64,000 nt of DNA from Peteryoungia desertarenae (GCF_005860795.2 NZ_CP058350.1:1-64000), one strand, 5' to 3'; positions 42,339 to 52,021 are shown, numbered from the stretch's first letter. Notes: generated from the letters alone by a model not told the origin. Numbers and translations: made by a program.

Positions 42339-42376
42339 AAGAAGGGCGGCGCCTGAGAGGTCCGCCCTTCTTGTTT
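42339..42376 (+). terminator. Rho-independent terminator after the chemoreceptor gene
   Basis: AAGAAGGGCGG and CCGCCCTTCTT form an 11-bp stem with a 12-base loop, then GTTT. Confidence 0.85.
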
Positions 42377-42501
42377 CCGACCCAATCCTGCGGTGGATTG
42401 CCTGAGACCAGCCGCTCACCCCTTGCAATCGCTTGACCCAATTCCGATGTTGCTCATGATGCTGACCAAGATCGGCAGGGTTGATTCTGGGGGAAATGCG
42501 C

Positions 42502-43512
42502 ATGTTTGTGGGACTTGATATTGTCGTCATCGCGCTGGTTATCTTGATCATTCTTGTCCTGCTGGCAGGGGTCAAGACCGTACCGCAGGGTTTCCGCTTC
42601 ACCGTGGAGCGCTTCGGGCGCTATACACGCACTCTCGAACCTGGCCTGAACATCATCACACCTTTCATTGAGCGCATCGGCGCGAAGATGAATGTCATGG
42701 AGCAGGTGCTGGACGTACCAACCCAGGAAGTCATCACCAAGGACAATGCGACTGTCGCAGCCGACGGCGTGGCGTTCTATCAGGTTCTGAACGCCGCCGA
42801 AGCCGCCTATCAGGTGGCCAATCTGGAAAATGCCATCCTGAACCTCACCATGACCAATATCCGCTCGGTCATGGGCTCGATGGATCTTGATGAATTGCTC
42901 TCCAACCGAGAAGTGATCAACGACCGCCTGCTGCGCGTTGTCGACGAAGCGGTCCGCCCCTGGGGCATCAAGGTGACACGCGTCGAGATCAAGGATATCC
43001 AGCCGCCGAAGGATCTGGTCGATGCCATGGCGCGCCAGATGAAGGCGGAGCGCGATCGTCGCGCCCAGGTGCTTGAGGCCGAAGGTTTCCGCAATGCACA
43101 GATCCTGCGCGCCGAAGGTGCCAAGCAGGCCGCCATCCTTGAGGCAGAGGGCCAGCGCGAAGCCGCATTCCGCGACGCAGAAGCGCGCGAGCGATTGGCA
43201 GAAGCCGAAGCCAAGGCAACACGAATGGTGTCCGAAGCCATCTCAGCCGGCGATATGAACGCCATCAACTATTTCGTTGCGCAGAAATACACCGAAGCCT
43301 TGGCCTCCATCGGGACCGCAACAAATTCGAAGGTGGTGCTGATGCCGATGGAAGCGTCATCGCTCATCGGTTCCCTCGGCGGGATTGGTGCGATTGCACG
43401 GGACGTCTTCGGCGAGAATGGCAAGCCGGCCAGCCCAGCGAAAAGCGAGCGTCCCGCACCGCCACGCTCCACACCACCAGTCAATCCGTTCTCTCCAGCT
43501 GGCGAGAGTTAA
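42502..43512 (+). CDS. SPFH/band 7 membrane protease-associated protein
   Basis: A 336-residue protein with one N-terminal membrane helix ('[17 protein letters not shown]') and an SPFH domain: '[33 protein letters not shown]' (in part), '[35 protein letters not shown]' and '[15 protein letters not shown]'. A coiled coil of Ala/Glu repeats follows ('[29 protein letters not shown]' in part), and the tail is Pro-rich. Such QmcA/stomatin-like proteins organise membrane microdomains and interact with FtsH. ATG 42502 is chosen by the GGGGGA 7 bases upstream; ATG 42496 is possible. It is paired with NfeD. Confidence 0.9.
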   Translation: MFVGLDIVVIALVILIILVLLAGVKTVPQGFRFTVERFGRYTRTLEPGLNIITPFIERIGAKMNVMEQVLDVPTQEVITKDNATVAADGVAFYQVLNAAEAAYQVANLENAILNLTMTNIRSVMGSMDLDELLSNREVINDRLLRVVDEAVRPWGIKVTRVEIKDIQPPKDLVDAMARQMKAERDRRAQVLEAEGFRNAQILRAEGAKQAAILEAEGQREAAFRDAEARERLAEAEAKATRMVSEAISAGDMNAINYFVAQKYTEALASIGTATNSKVVLMPMEASSLIGSLGGIGAIARDVFGENGKPASPAKSERPAPPRSTPPVNPFSPAGES

Positions 43513-43515
43513 GCC

Positions 43516-43974
43516 ATGTTCGCGCGGATCATCACTGAACTCGGCCCGTGGAGCTGGTGGGTGCTTGGCATGATCCTGCTTGCCGCAGAACTCATCATGC
43601 CGGGCGTCTTCCTCGTCTGGATCGGGGTTGGTGCGATTTTGACCGGCGCCCTGTCTCTACTCTTTTGGGAGATGGGTTTTTGGACCTGGCAATTGCAGGC
43701 AGTGCTCTTTGCAGTTTTCGCCGGCGCAGCAGCGTTGGCAGGACGTCGCCTCTTCAAACGGCTCGACGCAGACACGGACGAACCGATGCTCAATCAGCGC
43801 AGTGCAAGCCTTGTTGGCCGAACTGCGGTCTTGCAGGAGCCGATCCGCGAAGGCCGTGGGCGCATAAAGCTGGATGATACCTTCTGGACAGTCGAAGGCC
43901 CCGATCTGCCAGCCGGCACGCGAGTGAAGATTGTTGCCAGCAGCGGCCGGGACCTGACGGTGGATGCCGCCTGA
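43516..43974 (+). CDS. NfeD family membrane protein
   Basis: A 152-residue protein with two or three membrane helices in residues 8-75 and a C-terminal OB-fold domain ('LVGRTAVLQEPIREGRGRIKLDDTFWTVEGPDLPAGTRVKIV', in part). NfeD proteins work with SPFH/stomatin proteins; the gene starts 3 bases after the SPFH gene's stop. It is the short NfeD1b form without a protease domain. Its stop directly abuts the stop of the convergent kdsD gene. Confidence 0.92.
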   Translation: MFARIITELGPWSWWVLGMILLAAELIMPGVFLVWIGVGAILTGALSLLFWEMGFWTWQLQAVLFAVFAGAAALAGRRLFKRLDADTDEPMLNQRSASLVGRTAVLQEPIREGRGRIKLDDTFWTVEGPDLPAGTRVKIVASSGRDLTVDAA

Positions 43975-44970
43975 TCAGGCGACCCCAATCCGCAGAAGGT
44001 CATGGAAGTGCACAAGCCCAATCGGGTAGTGATCGTCATCGACAACGATCAGCGAGCCGATACCAAGCCTGTTGATCATCGAGGCCGCAGTGCTGGCCAG
44101 CGCATCACCCTTGATGACCTTCGGATCGCGAGTCATCACATCGTCCACCGCAAGAACGGAGAGATCGCGGGCCAGATTGCGGGCCATGTCACCTTCGGTG
44201 ACGATACCGCAAAGCTTGCCCAGCTCGTCAACGATACCGACACAGCCGAAACGCTTATGCGAAAGCGTTTTTACGGCCTCCGGCATGGATGTGCCGAGCC
44301 TCACCAGCGGCACACGCTCGCCGGTATGCATGATGTCACGCACATGGGTGAGGCTCGCACCGAGTTTGCCGCCCGGATGGAAGGTTCGGAAATCACTTGA
44401 GGAGAAGCCACGCGCTTCAAGAAGTGCAATCGCTATAGCGTCCCCGAGCGCAAGCTGCAGGAGCGAGGAAGTCGTGGGTGCCAGACCATGCGGGCAGGCT
44501 TCCTGCACCTTCGGCAGCAGAAGGACGACATCAGCATTTCGCGCCAGCGTCGACGTTTCACCAGCGGTGATAGCAATCAACGGAATGGAGAAGCGTCTCG
44601 AATAGGTAACAATGCCCTGGAGTTCTGCCGTTTCACCGCTCCACGACATTGCCAGAATGGCATCATCCGTCGAGATCATCCCGAGATCGCCGTGATTGGC
44701 CTCTGCGGGATGAACGAAGAAAGCCGGCGTTCCAGTCGAGGCAAAGGTCGCTGCGATCTTCGTGCCGATGTGACCGCTCTTGCCAACGCCCGTGACGATC
44801 ACACGACCCGTGATGTCGCCGATCATCTTGACGGCCTGACAGAAGGGCTGCGCGAGTGTCCCGGCCAAGGCCTCTTCCAGCGCCAACAGACCAACGCGCT
44901 CGGTCGAAACGACCCGAACGGCGGATTCGATGGCACCAGCTTCGACGAGATTGACAGCGCGCTTGATCAT
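43975..44970 (-). CDS. kdsD: D-arabinose 5-phosphate isomerase (KpsF/GutQ family)
   Basis: A 331-residue enzyme converting ribulose 5-phosphate to arabinose 5-phosphate for the Kdo part of lipopolysaccharide. The SIS domain has 'VIVTGVGKSGHIGTKIAATF', 'AEANHGDLGMISTDDAILAMSWSGET' (in part) and 'AITAGETSTLARNADVVLLL'. Two CBS domains follow: 'DIMHTGERVPLVRLGTSMPEAVKTL' and 'DVMTRDPKVIKGDALASTAASMI'. ATG 44970 is chosen because the SIS domain starts close behind; a longer frame to 45063 has no domain content. It is divergent from the outer-membrane protein gene across a palindromic region. Confidence 0.92.
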   Translation of the reverse strand: MIKRAVNLVEAGAIESAVRVVSTERVGLLALEEALAGTLAQPFCQAVKMIGDITGRVIVTGVGKSGHIGTKIAATFASTGTPAFFVHPAEANHGDLGMISTDDAILAMSWSGETAELQGIVTYSRRFSIPLIAITAGETSTLARNADVVLLLPKVQEACPHGLAPTTSSLLQLALGDAIAIALLEARGFSSSDFRTFHPGGKLGASLTHVRDIMHTGERVPLVRLGTSMPEAVKTLSHKRFGCVGIVDELGKLCGIVTEGDMARNLARDLSVLAVDDVMTRDPKVIKGDALASTAASMINRLGIGSLIVVDDDHYPIGLVHFHDLLRIGVA

Positions 44971-45059
44971 GGCTGTCCCATACTGCGTTTGCCAAAGCCT
45001 GTCCACTCGGCAGGAGGTCGAATAGGGGGCCTGCCGAAGCCCGTTTTCGCCATGCTCAA

Positions 45060-45090
45060 CCAAACGTTAACCATATGGTTTTACGTTTGG
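45060..45090. promoter_or_regulatory. Nested palindrome between kdsD and the barrel-protein gene
   Basis: Outer arms CCAAACGT (45060-45067) and ACGTTTGG (45083-45090) enclose a perfect 12-base palindrome AACCATATGGTT (45069-45080). The whole 31-base element lies 32 bases before the barrel-protein start and about 90 bases from kdsD, so it could be a shared operator. Confidence 0.55.
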
Positions 45091-45121
45091 GTAAGCATTT
45101 CAGTTCCGCGGACAATGATTC

Positions 45122-46588
45122 ATGAGCAAGACCAGATCCTCAGGCAGTCGCGGCCCGGCACGCACCGGGCTTTGCATGCTGACGGCACTGCTGGCAGGCA
45201 GCGTCTTTGCTGCGGCCTCCCCTGCCCTTGCTCAGGCTTTGTCGACGACGCAAGGCGCATCGGCTGACAGCAGCCTTGACGGAACTTCTGATACGACATC
45301 GGGCACCGATACCCCTGATCCGACGACGACCCAGGCGCTGCCGACGCTGACCCCGATGGCCACCGACGGCATGGATGAAAGCCGCATGAACCTGCCACAG
45401 GGACGCGTCGAGCAGGATCTGCCGGATGGCGCTTCCGCCGGTCGGGCGCAGCCGCTTTCCGGAGAGACAGACGGCATAAGGCTTGGAAGCTTCGTGCTCC
45501 GACCATCGATCACCCAGAGGCTCGGCCACGAAATGATTGAAGACGGTGCCGGAAAGCGCAACCGCACCTTCTCGGAGACCGGCCTCAAAGGGACATTGAC
45601 CTCCGACTGGTCACGCCATCAGCTCGACATCGAAGGCGAAGGCGTGTGGCAGGAGACCATATCCGGTCAAGGTCAGGATAGGCCAAGGGCAGATATACGT
45701 GCCAACCTGCGTCTCGACCTGAGCGAAGGAACGACCGCCACGATCCGAGGTGACTACGGATTTGATCGGGAGGAAAACACGGACCCGAACGCGATTTCCG
45801 GCGCGTCCGTCCAGTCCGGCGTGCATCAGTTTAATGGCGGTCTGTCCCTACAGCGCGAACTGGGCCTGTTGCGTGGAACGGTGTCTGCCGATGTAACACG
45901 CTCCGTCTACTCCGATGCCGAATTCCCGAATGGCACCAACCTGTCGCTGGCCGACCGGGACCGGACCAGCGCTGTTTTGACAACGCGTCTCGGCTATCAG
46001 GTTTCCCCGGTGCTCATTCCGTTCATCGAGGCATCGATCGGTCGCATCGCCTATGACGAAGAGCGAGACAGGGCCGGCTTTGCACGTTCGGCAGACACTT
46101 ATGCGGCCAGAACGGGTGTTGCACTGGATCTGGGCGAAAAACTGCGCGGCGAACTGGCGCTCGGCTACACCATGCAGCGATATGACGACAGCCGTCTTGC
46201 CGATATCGAAGCCTATACGGTTGACGGCAATGTGACATGGTCGCCTCGGCTGGGAACCAACGTGAACCTGGCGCTGCGGACAAGCATCGAGCCCTCGACC
46301 ACGCCCGGCGTCAGCGGCAGCGTGCTGAATGAAGTGAACCTGGGACTGAGCCAGCAATTGCGGGAAACCCTGGTCGCCCGCCTGAGTGGCTCGACCCGCT
46401 GGACCCGCTTTGATGGCAACGCCTCGACCAACGACCGCCAGACAATGGCAGTAGGCGCGGGTCTGACATGGGGCATCAACCGCTACCTCGATTTGACCGC
46501 AGACGTGAATTACGAGCAGACGGATTTCGAGTCAGGTGGACGGAGCCGGACCACGACCGCGCTGATCGGGATCACCGCAAAACGATAA
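45122..46588 (+). CDS. Outer-membrane beta-barrel protein
   Basis: A 488-residue exported protein. A signal peptide with 'LLAGSVFAAASPALAQ' ends near residue 38. A low-complexity Thr/Ser/Asp region runs to about residue 110. From about 120 to 488 alternating hydrophobic and polar residues form amphipathic strands ('FVLRPSITQRLGHEM', 'TATIRGDYGFDREE', 'LNEVNLGLSQQLRETLVARLSGSTRW'). This fits the beta-barrel porin 2 (BBP2_2) family. The C-terminal residues 'TALIGITAKR' end just after a final strand. Its cargo is unknown; several members are linked to exopolysaccharide export. It has no terminator with a T run but an inverted repeat follows. Confidence 0.8.
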   Translation: MSKTRSSGSRGPARTGLCMLTALLAGSVFAAASPALAQALSTTQGASADSSLDGTSDTTSGTDTPDPTTTQALPTLTPMATDGMDESRMNLPQGRVEQDLPDGASAGRAQPLSGETDGIRLGSFVLRPSITQRLGHEMIEDGAGKRNRTFSETGLKGTLTSDWSRHQLDIEGEGVWQETISGQGQDRPRADIRANLRLDLSEGTTATIRGDYGFDREENTDPNAISGASVQSGVHQFNGGLSLQRELGLLRGTVSADVTRSVYSDAEFPNGTNLSLADRDRTSAVLTTRLGYQVSPVLIPFIEASIGRIAYDEERDRAGFARSADTYAARTGVALDLGEKLRGELALGYTMQRYDDSRLADIEAYTVDGNVTWSPRLGTNVNLALRTSIEPSTTPGVSGSVLNEVNLGLSQQLRETLVARLSGSTRWTRFDGNASTNDRQTMAVGAGLTWGINRYLDLTADVNYEQTDFESGGRSRTTTALIGITAKR

Positions 46589-46589
46589 G

Positions 46590-46619
46590 GTCTGCCGATC
46601 GATCAGCCGACCGGCAGAC
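46590..46619. terminator. Inverted repeat between the barrel-protein gene and galU
   Basis: GTCTGCCG (46590-46597) and CGGCAGAC (46612-46619) can form an 8-bp stem with a 14-base loop between two convergent genes. No T run follows, so it is a weak terminator candidate. Confidence 0.45.
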
Positions 46620-46660
46620 GTGAATCACAGGCGCGATACAAGGCGAACGCGACCGGTATT

Positions 46661-47548
46661 TTACTTGAGGGCAGCCAGCAACGCCTTCAACTGCTCTTCG
46701 ATGGCAGGGCGAATATCCGGACGCTCGATGGCAAACGAGACATTGGCCAGGATGAAGCCGTCCTTGGCGCCGCAGTCAAACGTCTGGCCCTTGAAGTGAT
46801 ATCCGGCGAACGGCTGCGATTGAGCGAGCTTCAACATGCCATCGGTCAGCTGGATTTCATTACCAGCGCCGCGCTCCTGGGTTTCCAGGATCTTGAAGAT
46901 TTCGGGCTGGAGGATGTAGCGACCATTGATGAAGAAGTTCGAAGGAGCCGTCCCCTTGGCCGGCTTTTCCACCATCTCGGTGATCTTGAAGCCGCCTTCC
47001 AGTGCATCGCCAACCCCGACAATCCCGTATTTGTGGGCCTGGTCAGGAGCGCATTCTTCCACGGCAACGATATTGCCGCCCGTCTTTTCGTAAAGCTCGA
47101 CCATGCCTTTCAGGCAGGCCTTTTCGCCGCGCATGATCATGTCGGGTAGCAGCAGAGCAAAAGGCTCGCGCCCCACGATGTCCCGCGCGCACCAGACCGC
47201 ATGACCAAGGCCAAGTGGCTCCTGCTGGCGGGTAAAGCTTGTCTGACCGGCGGTAGGCTGGAGTGCATCCAGCATGCTCAGTTCGGCATTCTTGTTGCGT
47301 GCCTTGAGCGTCTGCTCCAATTCGAACTGAATGTCGAAATAATCCTCGATCACCGCCTTGCCGCGGCCTGTCACGAAAACGAAATGCTCGATTCCGGCCT
47401 CGATCGCCTCATCCACAACATACTGGATGACAGGCTTGTCGACGACGGTCAGCATTTCCTTTGGGACGGCTTTGGTGGCAGGCAAAAATCGGGTGCCAAG
47501 GCCGGCAACTGGAAAGACGGCCTTGCGGAGCTTATTCGGTTGAACCAC
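46661..47548 (-). CDS. galU: UTP-glucose-1-phosphate uridylyltransferase
   Basis: A 295-residue enzyme making UDP-glucose for polysaccharides. The N-terminus '[24 protein letters not shown]' (in part) is the nucleotide-binding signature, with '[14 protein letters not shown]', '[15 protein letters not shown]' and '[22 protein letters not shown]'. The start is a GTG at 47548 with AGGGAGGA 4 bases upstream; the ATG two bases earlier is out of frame. It is single-gene, transcribed toward the barrel protein gene and divergent from the transglycosylase. Confidence 0.94.
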   Translation of the reverse strand: MVQPNKLRKAVFPVAGLGTRFLPATKAVPKEMLTVVDKPVIQYVVDEAIEAGIEHFVFVTGRGKAVIEDYFDIQFELEQTLKARNKNAELSMLDALQPTAGQTSFTRQQEPLGLGHAVWCARDIVGREPFALLLPDMIMRGEKACLKGMVELYEKTGGNIVAVEECAPDQAHKYGIVGVGDALEGGFKITEMVEKPAKGTAPSNFFINGRYILQPEIFKILETQERGAGNEIQLTDGMLKLAQSQPFAGYHFKGQTFDCGAKDGFILANVSFAIERPDIRPAIEEQLKALLAALK

Positions 47549-47750
47549 ACATTCCTCCCTGAGGATCAAGATATTTTAGCGTCTTCACCACGCTCTCGCC
47601 CGCTTAAGTGAAATTTGCTACGATTTCGCAAAGATGTCGATTGAGCTAATCGGCGTGGTAAAGAATTTGTTGACGCAATCGCATTAACCTGGGGTGAACA
47701 GCCTTTGTTCCGGCTGAAAGACGAACCGTATGTGAAACGGGGAGATGCCC

Positions 47751-48962
47751 ATGACAAGAAAGCACCAGACCCTCATCGCAGCAGTGGCTCTGTCCATTGC
47801 AACTGCCTTCATGCCCGCAACAGCGCAGGCGGATGCGGGCTTCCGTAAATGGATTAATGATTTCTATGCGACAGCCGCAAGAGAGGGCATTACTGAAAGG
47901 ACCTATCGCCAGGCCTTCCAGGGCGTGACCGAGCCGGACCCTTTCGTTCTCGAGAAGGCAGCCTTTCAGCCTGAATTCAAGTCCGAGATCTGGGACTATC
48001 TGGACAGCCGGGTGAACCCTTACACCGTTCGCGTCGGGCAGGAGATGCTCGCGAAACATGGTCGCACACTGGATGCGATCGAACGACACTTCGGTGTAGA
48101 CAAGCATATTCTGCTTGCCATCTGGTCGATGGAGTCAAATTACGGTGCGGCGCTTGAGCGTCCCGACAGACTTCACAACGTGCCGCGCTCGCTGGCAACG
48201 CTTGCCTATGCGGACAAGCGGCGCGCCAAATATGCCCGCACCCAGCTCATTGCGGCCCTCAAGATGCTGCAGAACGGCGATGTCGATAACAAGGGACTGA
48301 TGGGCTCCTGGGCAGGTGCCATGGGTCACACGCAGTTCATCCCGACAAGCTATCTGCTCTACAAGATCGACGCCGATGGCAACGGAACCAAGGACATCTG
48401 GCATTCGATCCCGGATGCGCTGGCAACAGCGGCCAATCTTCTGGAGAAGAACGGCTGGCGGACGGGCCGCACCTGGGGCTACGAAATTGCCGTACCCCGT
48501 GGCGGGGCAAGATATGACGGCCAGACAAAGACGGTGGCTCAATGGGAAGCGCTCGGTTTCAAACGTCCGAATGGTCGCGGCTTTAGAGACGGAAGCGAGC
48601 GCGCAGAACTGAAAATGATGGCCGGCCCCAATGGACCGGGCTTCCTGATGACCCGCAATTTCTTTGTCATCAAGCGTTACAACAACGCGGACAGCTACGC
48701 GCTTGGGGTAGGCCTCCTGGCTGACGAAATTGCCGGCTATGGCGGAATGCGTCAGCGTTGGCCCCGGCCGGATGGCAGCCTAGATGTCAATGAAAAGTTC
48801 GAATTGCAGACCCGTCTGCAAGCCCTCGGTTATTACGATGGCAAGATCGACGGCAATATCGGCTCCGGATCGCGGGCAGCCATCGCCGCGATCCAGCAGA
48901 GGCTCGGTCTGCCGTCCGACGGCCAGCCTTCGCGCGTCCTTCTGGACAAGCTGCGCAATTGA
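47751..48962 (+). CDS. Lytic murein transglycosylase (MltB-like)
   Basis: A 403-residue exported enzyme that cuts glycan strands of peptidoglycan. After a signal peptide (residues 1-26) the catalytic domain has 'LLAIWSMESNYGAALE' with the catalytic glutamate near residue 135, 'QLIAALKMLQNGDVD', 'SWAGAMGHTQFIPTSY' and 'DIWHSIPDALATAANLL'. The C-terminus has a peptidoglycan-binding domain ('LQTRLQALGYYDGKIDGNIGSGSRAAIAAIQQRLGL', in part). ATG 47751 is set by GGGGAG 6 bases upstream; ATG 47745 is also in frame. It belongs to the MltB/SltB group of rhizobia. Confidence 0.92.
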   Translation: MTRKHQTLIAAVALSIATAFMPATAQADAGFRKWINDFYATAAREGITERTYRQAFQGVTEPDPFVLEKAAFQPEFKSEIWDYLDSRVNPYTVRVGQEMLAKHGRTLDAIERHFGVDKHILLAIWSMESNYGAALERPDRLHNVPRSLATLAYADKRRAKYARTQLIAALKMLQNGDVDNKGLMGSWAGAMGHTQFIPTSYLLYKIDADGNGTKDIWHSIPDALATAANLLEKNGWRTGRTWGYEIAVPRGGARYDGQTKTVAQWEALGFKRPNGRGFRDGSERAELKMMAGPNGPGFLMTRNFFVIKRYNNADSYALGVGLLADEIAGYGGMRQRWPRPDGSLDVNEKFELQTRLQALGYYDGKIDGNIGSGSRAAIAAIQQRLGLPSDGQPSRVLLDKLRN

Positions 48963-49117
48963 CATTGCCTTTTTGGCTGGCAAGCTAGAGAGGCGATCCT
49001 GAGGGTCTGACAGCGGATGCGTCAGGCCTTCAGCTTCTTGGCAAACAAGCGGAACACAAACCTGTTCAATCTGCTTGTCCCTGTTGGCTGCAGGCAAAAA
49101 AGGCATAGGCGATAGAG

Positions 49118-50320
49118 ATGTTCGGTAGACACGCGACGCAATCGAGACTGGTCCCCTTATGGGGCCTGGTCATTGCGCTCTGCTTTTCGCTTGTTGCAGA
49201 TCTCGCTGTAGCGCAGGAGCAACCAAAGCGGCGCAATCTGCTCGAAATGTTGTTTGGTCCGCGCCAGCAGGTGGTCGAACCTTCTCGACCCTTGCAGCGG
49301 CAGGATCGCCAGCCGAGAGCACGCAGAACGACGAACAACAGTGTCACCAGTATTTCGACGGGAGCAGCCGCTGCATCAGCGGTCCAAAAGCCCCCGGCGA
49401 AGATCGAGAATGCAAAGAAAGTACTGGTGGTTGGTGACTTCGTCGCCAGTGGCCTCAGTGATGGCCTGATCACCGCGTTTGAGGCATCGCCCGGTGTCGT
49501 TGTCGAAAACCGTAGCAATGGCTCTTCGGGCCTCGTCCGCGACGATTTCTATAACTGGCCCCAGGAACTTCCCGGCATTATTGCCGAGGTGAAGCCGGCC
49601 GTCTTGGTGGTGCAGATCGGAGCCAATGATCGCCAACAGATCGTGGGTTCAGAAGGGCGCCTGGACTTTCGCACCGACGCCTGGTTCACGGCCTATGAGA
49701 AGCGGGTGAACGCTTTTGCCGACATTGCGCGCCAGACCAATATACCGCTTGTCTGGGTGGGGTTACCAGCCTTCCGACCGCAAAACATGACTGCGGATGC
49801 CATCCGGCTGAACGCCATCTACCGGCGCAGCGTCGAGCAGGTCAGGGGCGACTTTGTCGATGTCTGGGACGGCTTCGTGGACCAGGAAGGGCGCTTTATC
49901 ATCACCGGCTCCGACATCAATGGCCAGCAGGTGCGCCTGCGCGGTTCCGACGGTATTGGTTTCACCAGCGCGGGCAAGCGGAAGCTTGCCTTCTATACGG
50001 AGAAATCCATTCGCCGCATTCTGGGAGATATGACGAGCCCTGACCTGGTGCGCCTTGATGCAGACAATCTTCCCGACTTGCTGAGCCTTGCACCAACCGA
50101 GATGAACAATGTGATCTCGACTTCGCCTATTAGTCTATTCGATCCCGAGCTTGATGGCGCCAGCGAACTTCTGGGATCAGCGCCACTCCCCATGGCCCCG
50201 ATCCTCTCGCCTCGCGATCAATTGGTGAGCAACGGCACTCTCCCGGAACCACCTGCAGGGCGAATTGACTACGTTCGTCTGCCGCGTCCTCAAGGGCAAC
50301 AGAGCACGGCAACCCCCTGA
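49118..50320 (+). CDS. Exported DUF459/SGNH-fold protein without catalytic residues
   Basis: A 400-residue protein with a signal peptide (to about residue 33), a basic, low-complexity region (35-95) and an SGNH-hydrolase fold (100-315). Block I reads 'VLVVGDFVASGLSDGL', so the usual nucleophile serine of GDS is Phe. Block III 'VVQIGANDRQ' is kept. Block V reads 'SDGIGFTSAGKRKLAFY', where the catalytic histidine of D-x-x-H is replaced by Gly. Catalysis of the normal kind looks impossible. The last 85 residues are a Pro/Leu-rich tail. It lies 155 bases after the transglycosylase on the same strand, suggesting an envelope role. Confidence 0.75.
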   Translation: MFGRHATQSRLVPLWGLVIALCFSLVADLAVAQEQPKRRNLLEMLFGPRQQVVEPSRPLQRQDRQPRARRTTNNSVTSISTGAAAASAVQKPPAKIENAKKVLVVGDFVASGLSDGLITAFEASPGVVVENRSNGSSGLVRDDFYNWPQELPGIIAEVKPAVLVVQIGANDRQQIVGSEGRLDFRTDAWFTAYEKRVNAFADIARQTNIPLVWVGLPAFRPQNMTADAIRLNAIYRRSVEQVRGDFVDVWDGFVDQEGRFIITGSDINGQQVRLRGSDGIGFTSAGKRKLAFYTEKSIRRILGDMTSPDLVRLDADNLPDLLSLAPTEMNNVISTSPISLFDPELDGASELLGSAPLPMAPILSPRDQLVSNGTLPEPPAGRIDYVRLPRPQGQQSTATP

Positions 50321-50378
50321 CGGCCAAGATAAAGGGCCGCACAAAGGCGACCCTCGATAGTCTCGGCGGGCTGCCCGC

Positions 50379-51833
50379 TTACCGCGGCAGAACGCTTTCG
50401 CCCATCAGGGCTTCGTCGATGGCGCGGGCGGCCTGACGTCCTTCGCGGATCGCCCAGACGACCAGCGACTGGCCGCGACGGGCGTCACCGGCAACCCAGA
50501 GCTTGTCGATCGACGAACGATAGTCCTTGTCGTTGGCAACGACATTGGTCGAACCGCGGCGGTCGGTATTGAGCTCAAGCTTGCCGTTGAGTTCCTTCAA
50601 CACGCTGTCGGTGAACGGGCCGGAGAAGCCGATGGCGATGAAGGCGAGATCGGCCTTGATGATGAACTCGGTGCCGGCGATCGGCTTGCGGCGCTCGTCA
50701 ACCTGGCAGCACTTGACGCCGGTCAGCACGCCGTCTTCGCCGACGAATTCGAGCGTTGCCACCTGGAACTCGCGAACAGCGCCTTCAGCCTGCGAAGACG
50801 AGGTGCGCATCTTGGTTGCCCAGAAGGGCCAGACGGCGAGCTTGTCTTCGGTCTGCGGCGGACGCGGACGGATGTCGAGCTGGGTTACCTTGACGGCGCC
50901 CTGGCGGAAGGCCGTGCCGACGCAGTCAGACGCCGTATCACCGCCACCGACGACGACGACATGCTTGCCACCGGCCAGGATCGGGTCGGCCGGCCAGCCG
51001 GCGCTGTCGATGTTTTCGCGACCGACGCGGCGGTTCTGCTGCACGAGATAAGGCATGGCATCATGCACACCATGGAACTCGACGCCGGGAATGCCGGCCT
51101 CGCGCGGGGTCTCCGAACCACCGCAATAGAGCACGGCATCATAGTCCGCACGCAGCTTCTCGACGGTCACGTCGACGCCGACATTGACGCCGCAATGGAA
51201 GGTGACGTTTTCGCCCTTCATCTGCTCGACGCGGCGATCGATGAAGTTCTTCTCCATCTTGAAGTCCGGAATGCCATAGCGCAGCAGGCCACCGGGCTTG
51301 GATTCACGCTCGTAGACATGCACTTCATGGCCGGCGCGACCGAGCTGCTGGGCAGCGGCGAGACCCGATGGACCGGAGCCGATGATCGCCACCTTCTTGC
51401 CGGTATGGATCGTTGCCGGCTGCGGCACGATGAAGCCGAGTTCATAGGCCTTGTCGGCAATCGCCTGCTCGACGGTCTTGATCGCGACCGGCGTGTCTTC
51501 AAGGTTCAGCGTGCATGCTTCCTCGCAAGGCGCCGGGCAGACGCGACCGGTGAATTCCGGGAAGTTGTTCGTCGAGTGGAGGTTGCGGATCGCCTCCTCC
51601 CACTTGTTGTTATAGACGAGGTCGTTCCAGTCCGGGATCTGGTTGTGCACCGGACAGCCGGTCGGACCATGGCAGTAGGGAATGCCGCAATCCATGCAGC
51701 GCGCCGCCTGCTTGGTGACCTCAGCATCCGACATGGGGATGGTGAATTCGCGGAAATGGCGAATGCGGTCGGAGGCCGGCTGATACTTCGCCACCTGCCG
51801 GTCGATTTCCATGAAACCTGTAACCTTGCCCAT
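50379..51833 (-). CDS. gltD: Glutamate synthase (NADPH) small subunit
   Basis: A 484-residue flavoprotein that passes NADPH electrons to the large subunit. The N-terminal cysteines 'CMDCGIPYCHGPTGCPVHNQ' and 'CPAPCEEACTL' bind the two 4Fe-4S clusters, 'KVAIIGSGPSGLAAAQQL' is the FAD site near residue 150, and 'VVVVGGGDTASDCVG' the NADPH site near 295. The end 'WVAGDARRGQSLVVWAIREGRQAA' closes the FAD domain. An AAGGG lies 6 bases before ATG 51833. It is the last gene of the stretch gltB-vapBC-small protein-gltD, all on one strand. Confidence 0.96.
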   Translation of the reverse strand: MGKVTGFMEIDRQVAKYQPASDRIRHFREFTIPMSDAEVTKQAARCMDCGIPYCHGPTGCPVHNQIPDWNDLVYNNKWEEAIRNLHSTNNFPEFTGRVCPAPCEEACTLNLEDTPVAIKTVEQAIADKAYELGFIVPQPATIHTGKKVAIIGSGPSGLAAAQQLGRAGHEVHVYERESKPGGLLRYGIPDFKMEKNFIDRRVEQMKGENVTFHCGVNVGVDVTVEKLRADYDAVLYCGGSETPREAGIPGVEFHGVHDAMPYLVQQNRRVGRENIDSAGWPADPILAGGKHVVVVGGGDTASDCVGTAFRQGAVKVTQLDIRPRPPQTEDKLAVWPFWATKMRTSSSQAEGAVREFQVATLEFVGEDGVLTGVKCCQVDERRKPIAGTEFIIKADLAFIAIGFSGPFTDSVLKELNGKLELNTDRRGSTNVVANDKDYRSSIDKLWVAGDARRGQSLVVWAIREGRQAARAIDEALMGESVLPR

Positions 51834-51844
51834 GTCTTACCCTT

Positions 51845-52003
51845 TCAAAACGGCAGGCCCAGAGGCCCCCAATACCAGTAGGCGAGGCCGATAATCGCCC
51901 CCAGCACGATGAACTCAATTCCAATCGAGCCATTGACCAGATAGACAACGGCCGGAACAGCGATCCCCAGAGTGATGGACACGGGGAGATGCATCTTGCG
52001 CAT
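51845..52003 (-). CDS. Small membrane protein upstream of gltD
   Basis: A 52-residue protein read from ATG 52003 (with GAGGAAG about 6 bases before it) to TGA 51845. Two hydrophobic stretches, 'VSITLGIAVPAVVYLVNG' and 'IEFIVLGAIIGLAYWYWG', form a helical hairpin. The stop is 11 bases before the gltD ATG, so it is almost certainly co-translated with gltD. No known domain. The hydrophobicity and ribosome site support it; function is unknown. Confidence 0.7.
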   Translation of the reverse strand: MRKMHLPVSITLGIAVPAVVYLVNGSIGIEFIVLGAIIGLAYWYWGPLGLPF

Positions 52004-52021
52004 TCTGCTTCCTCTCCGCCG

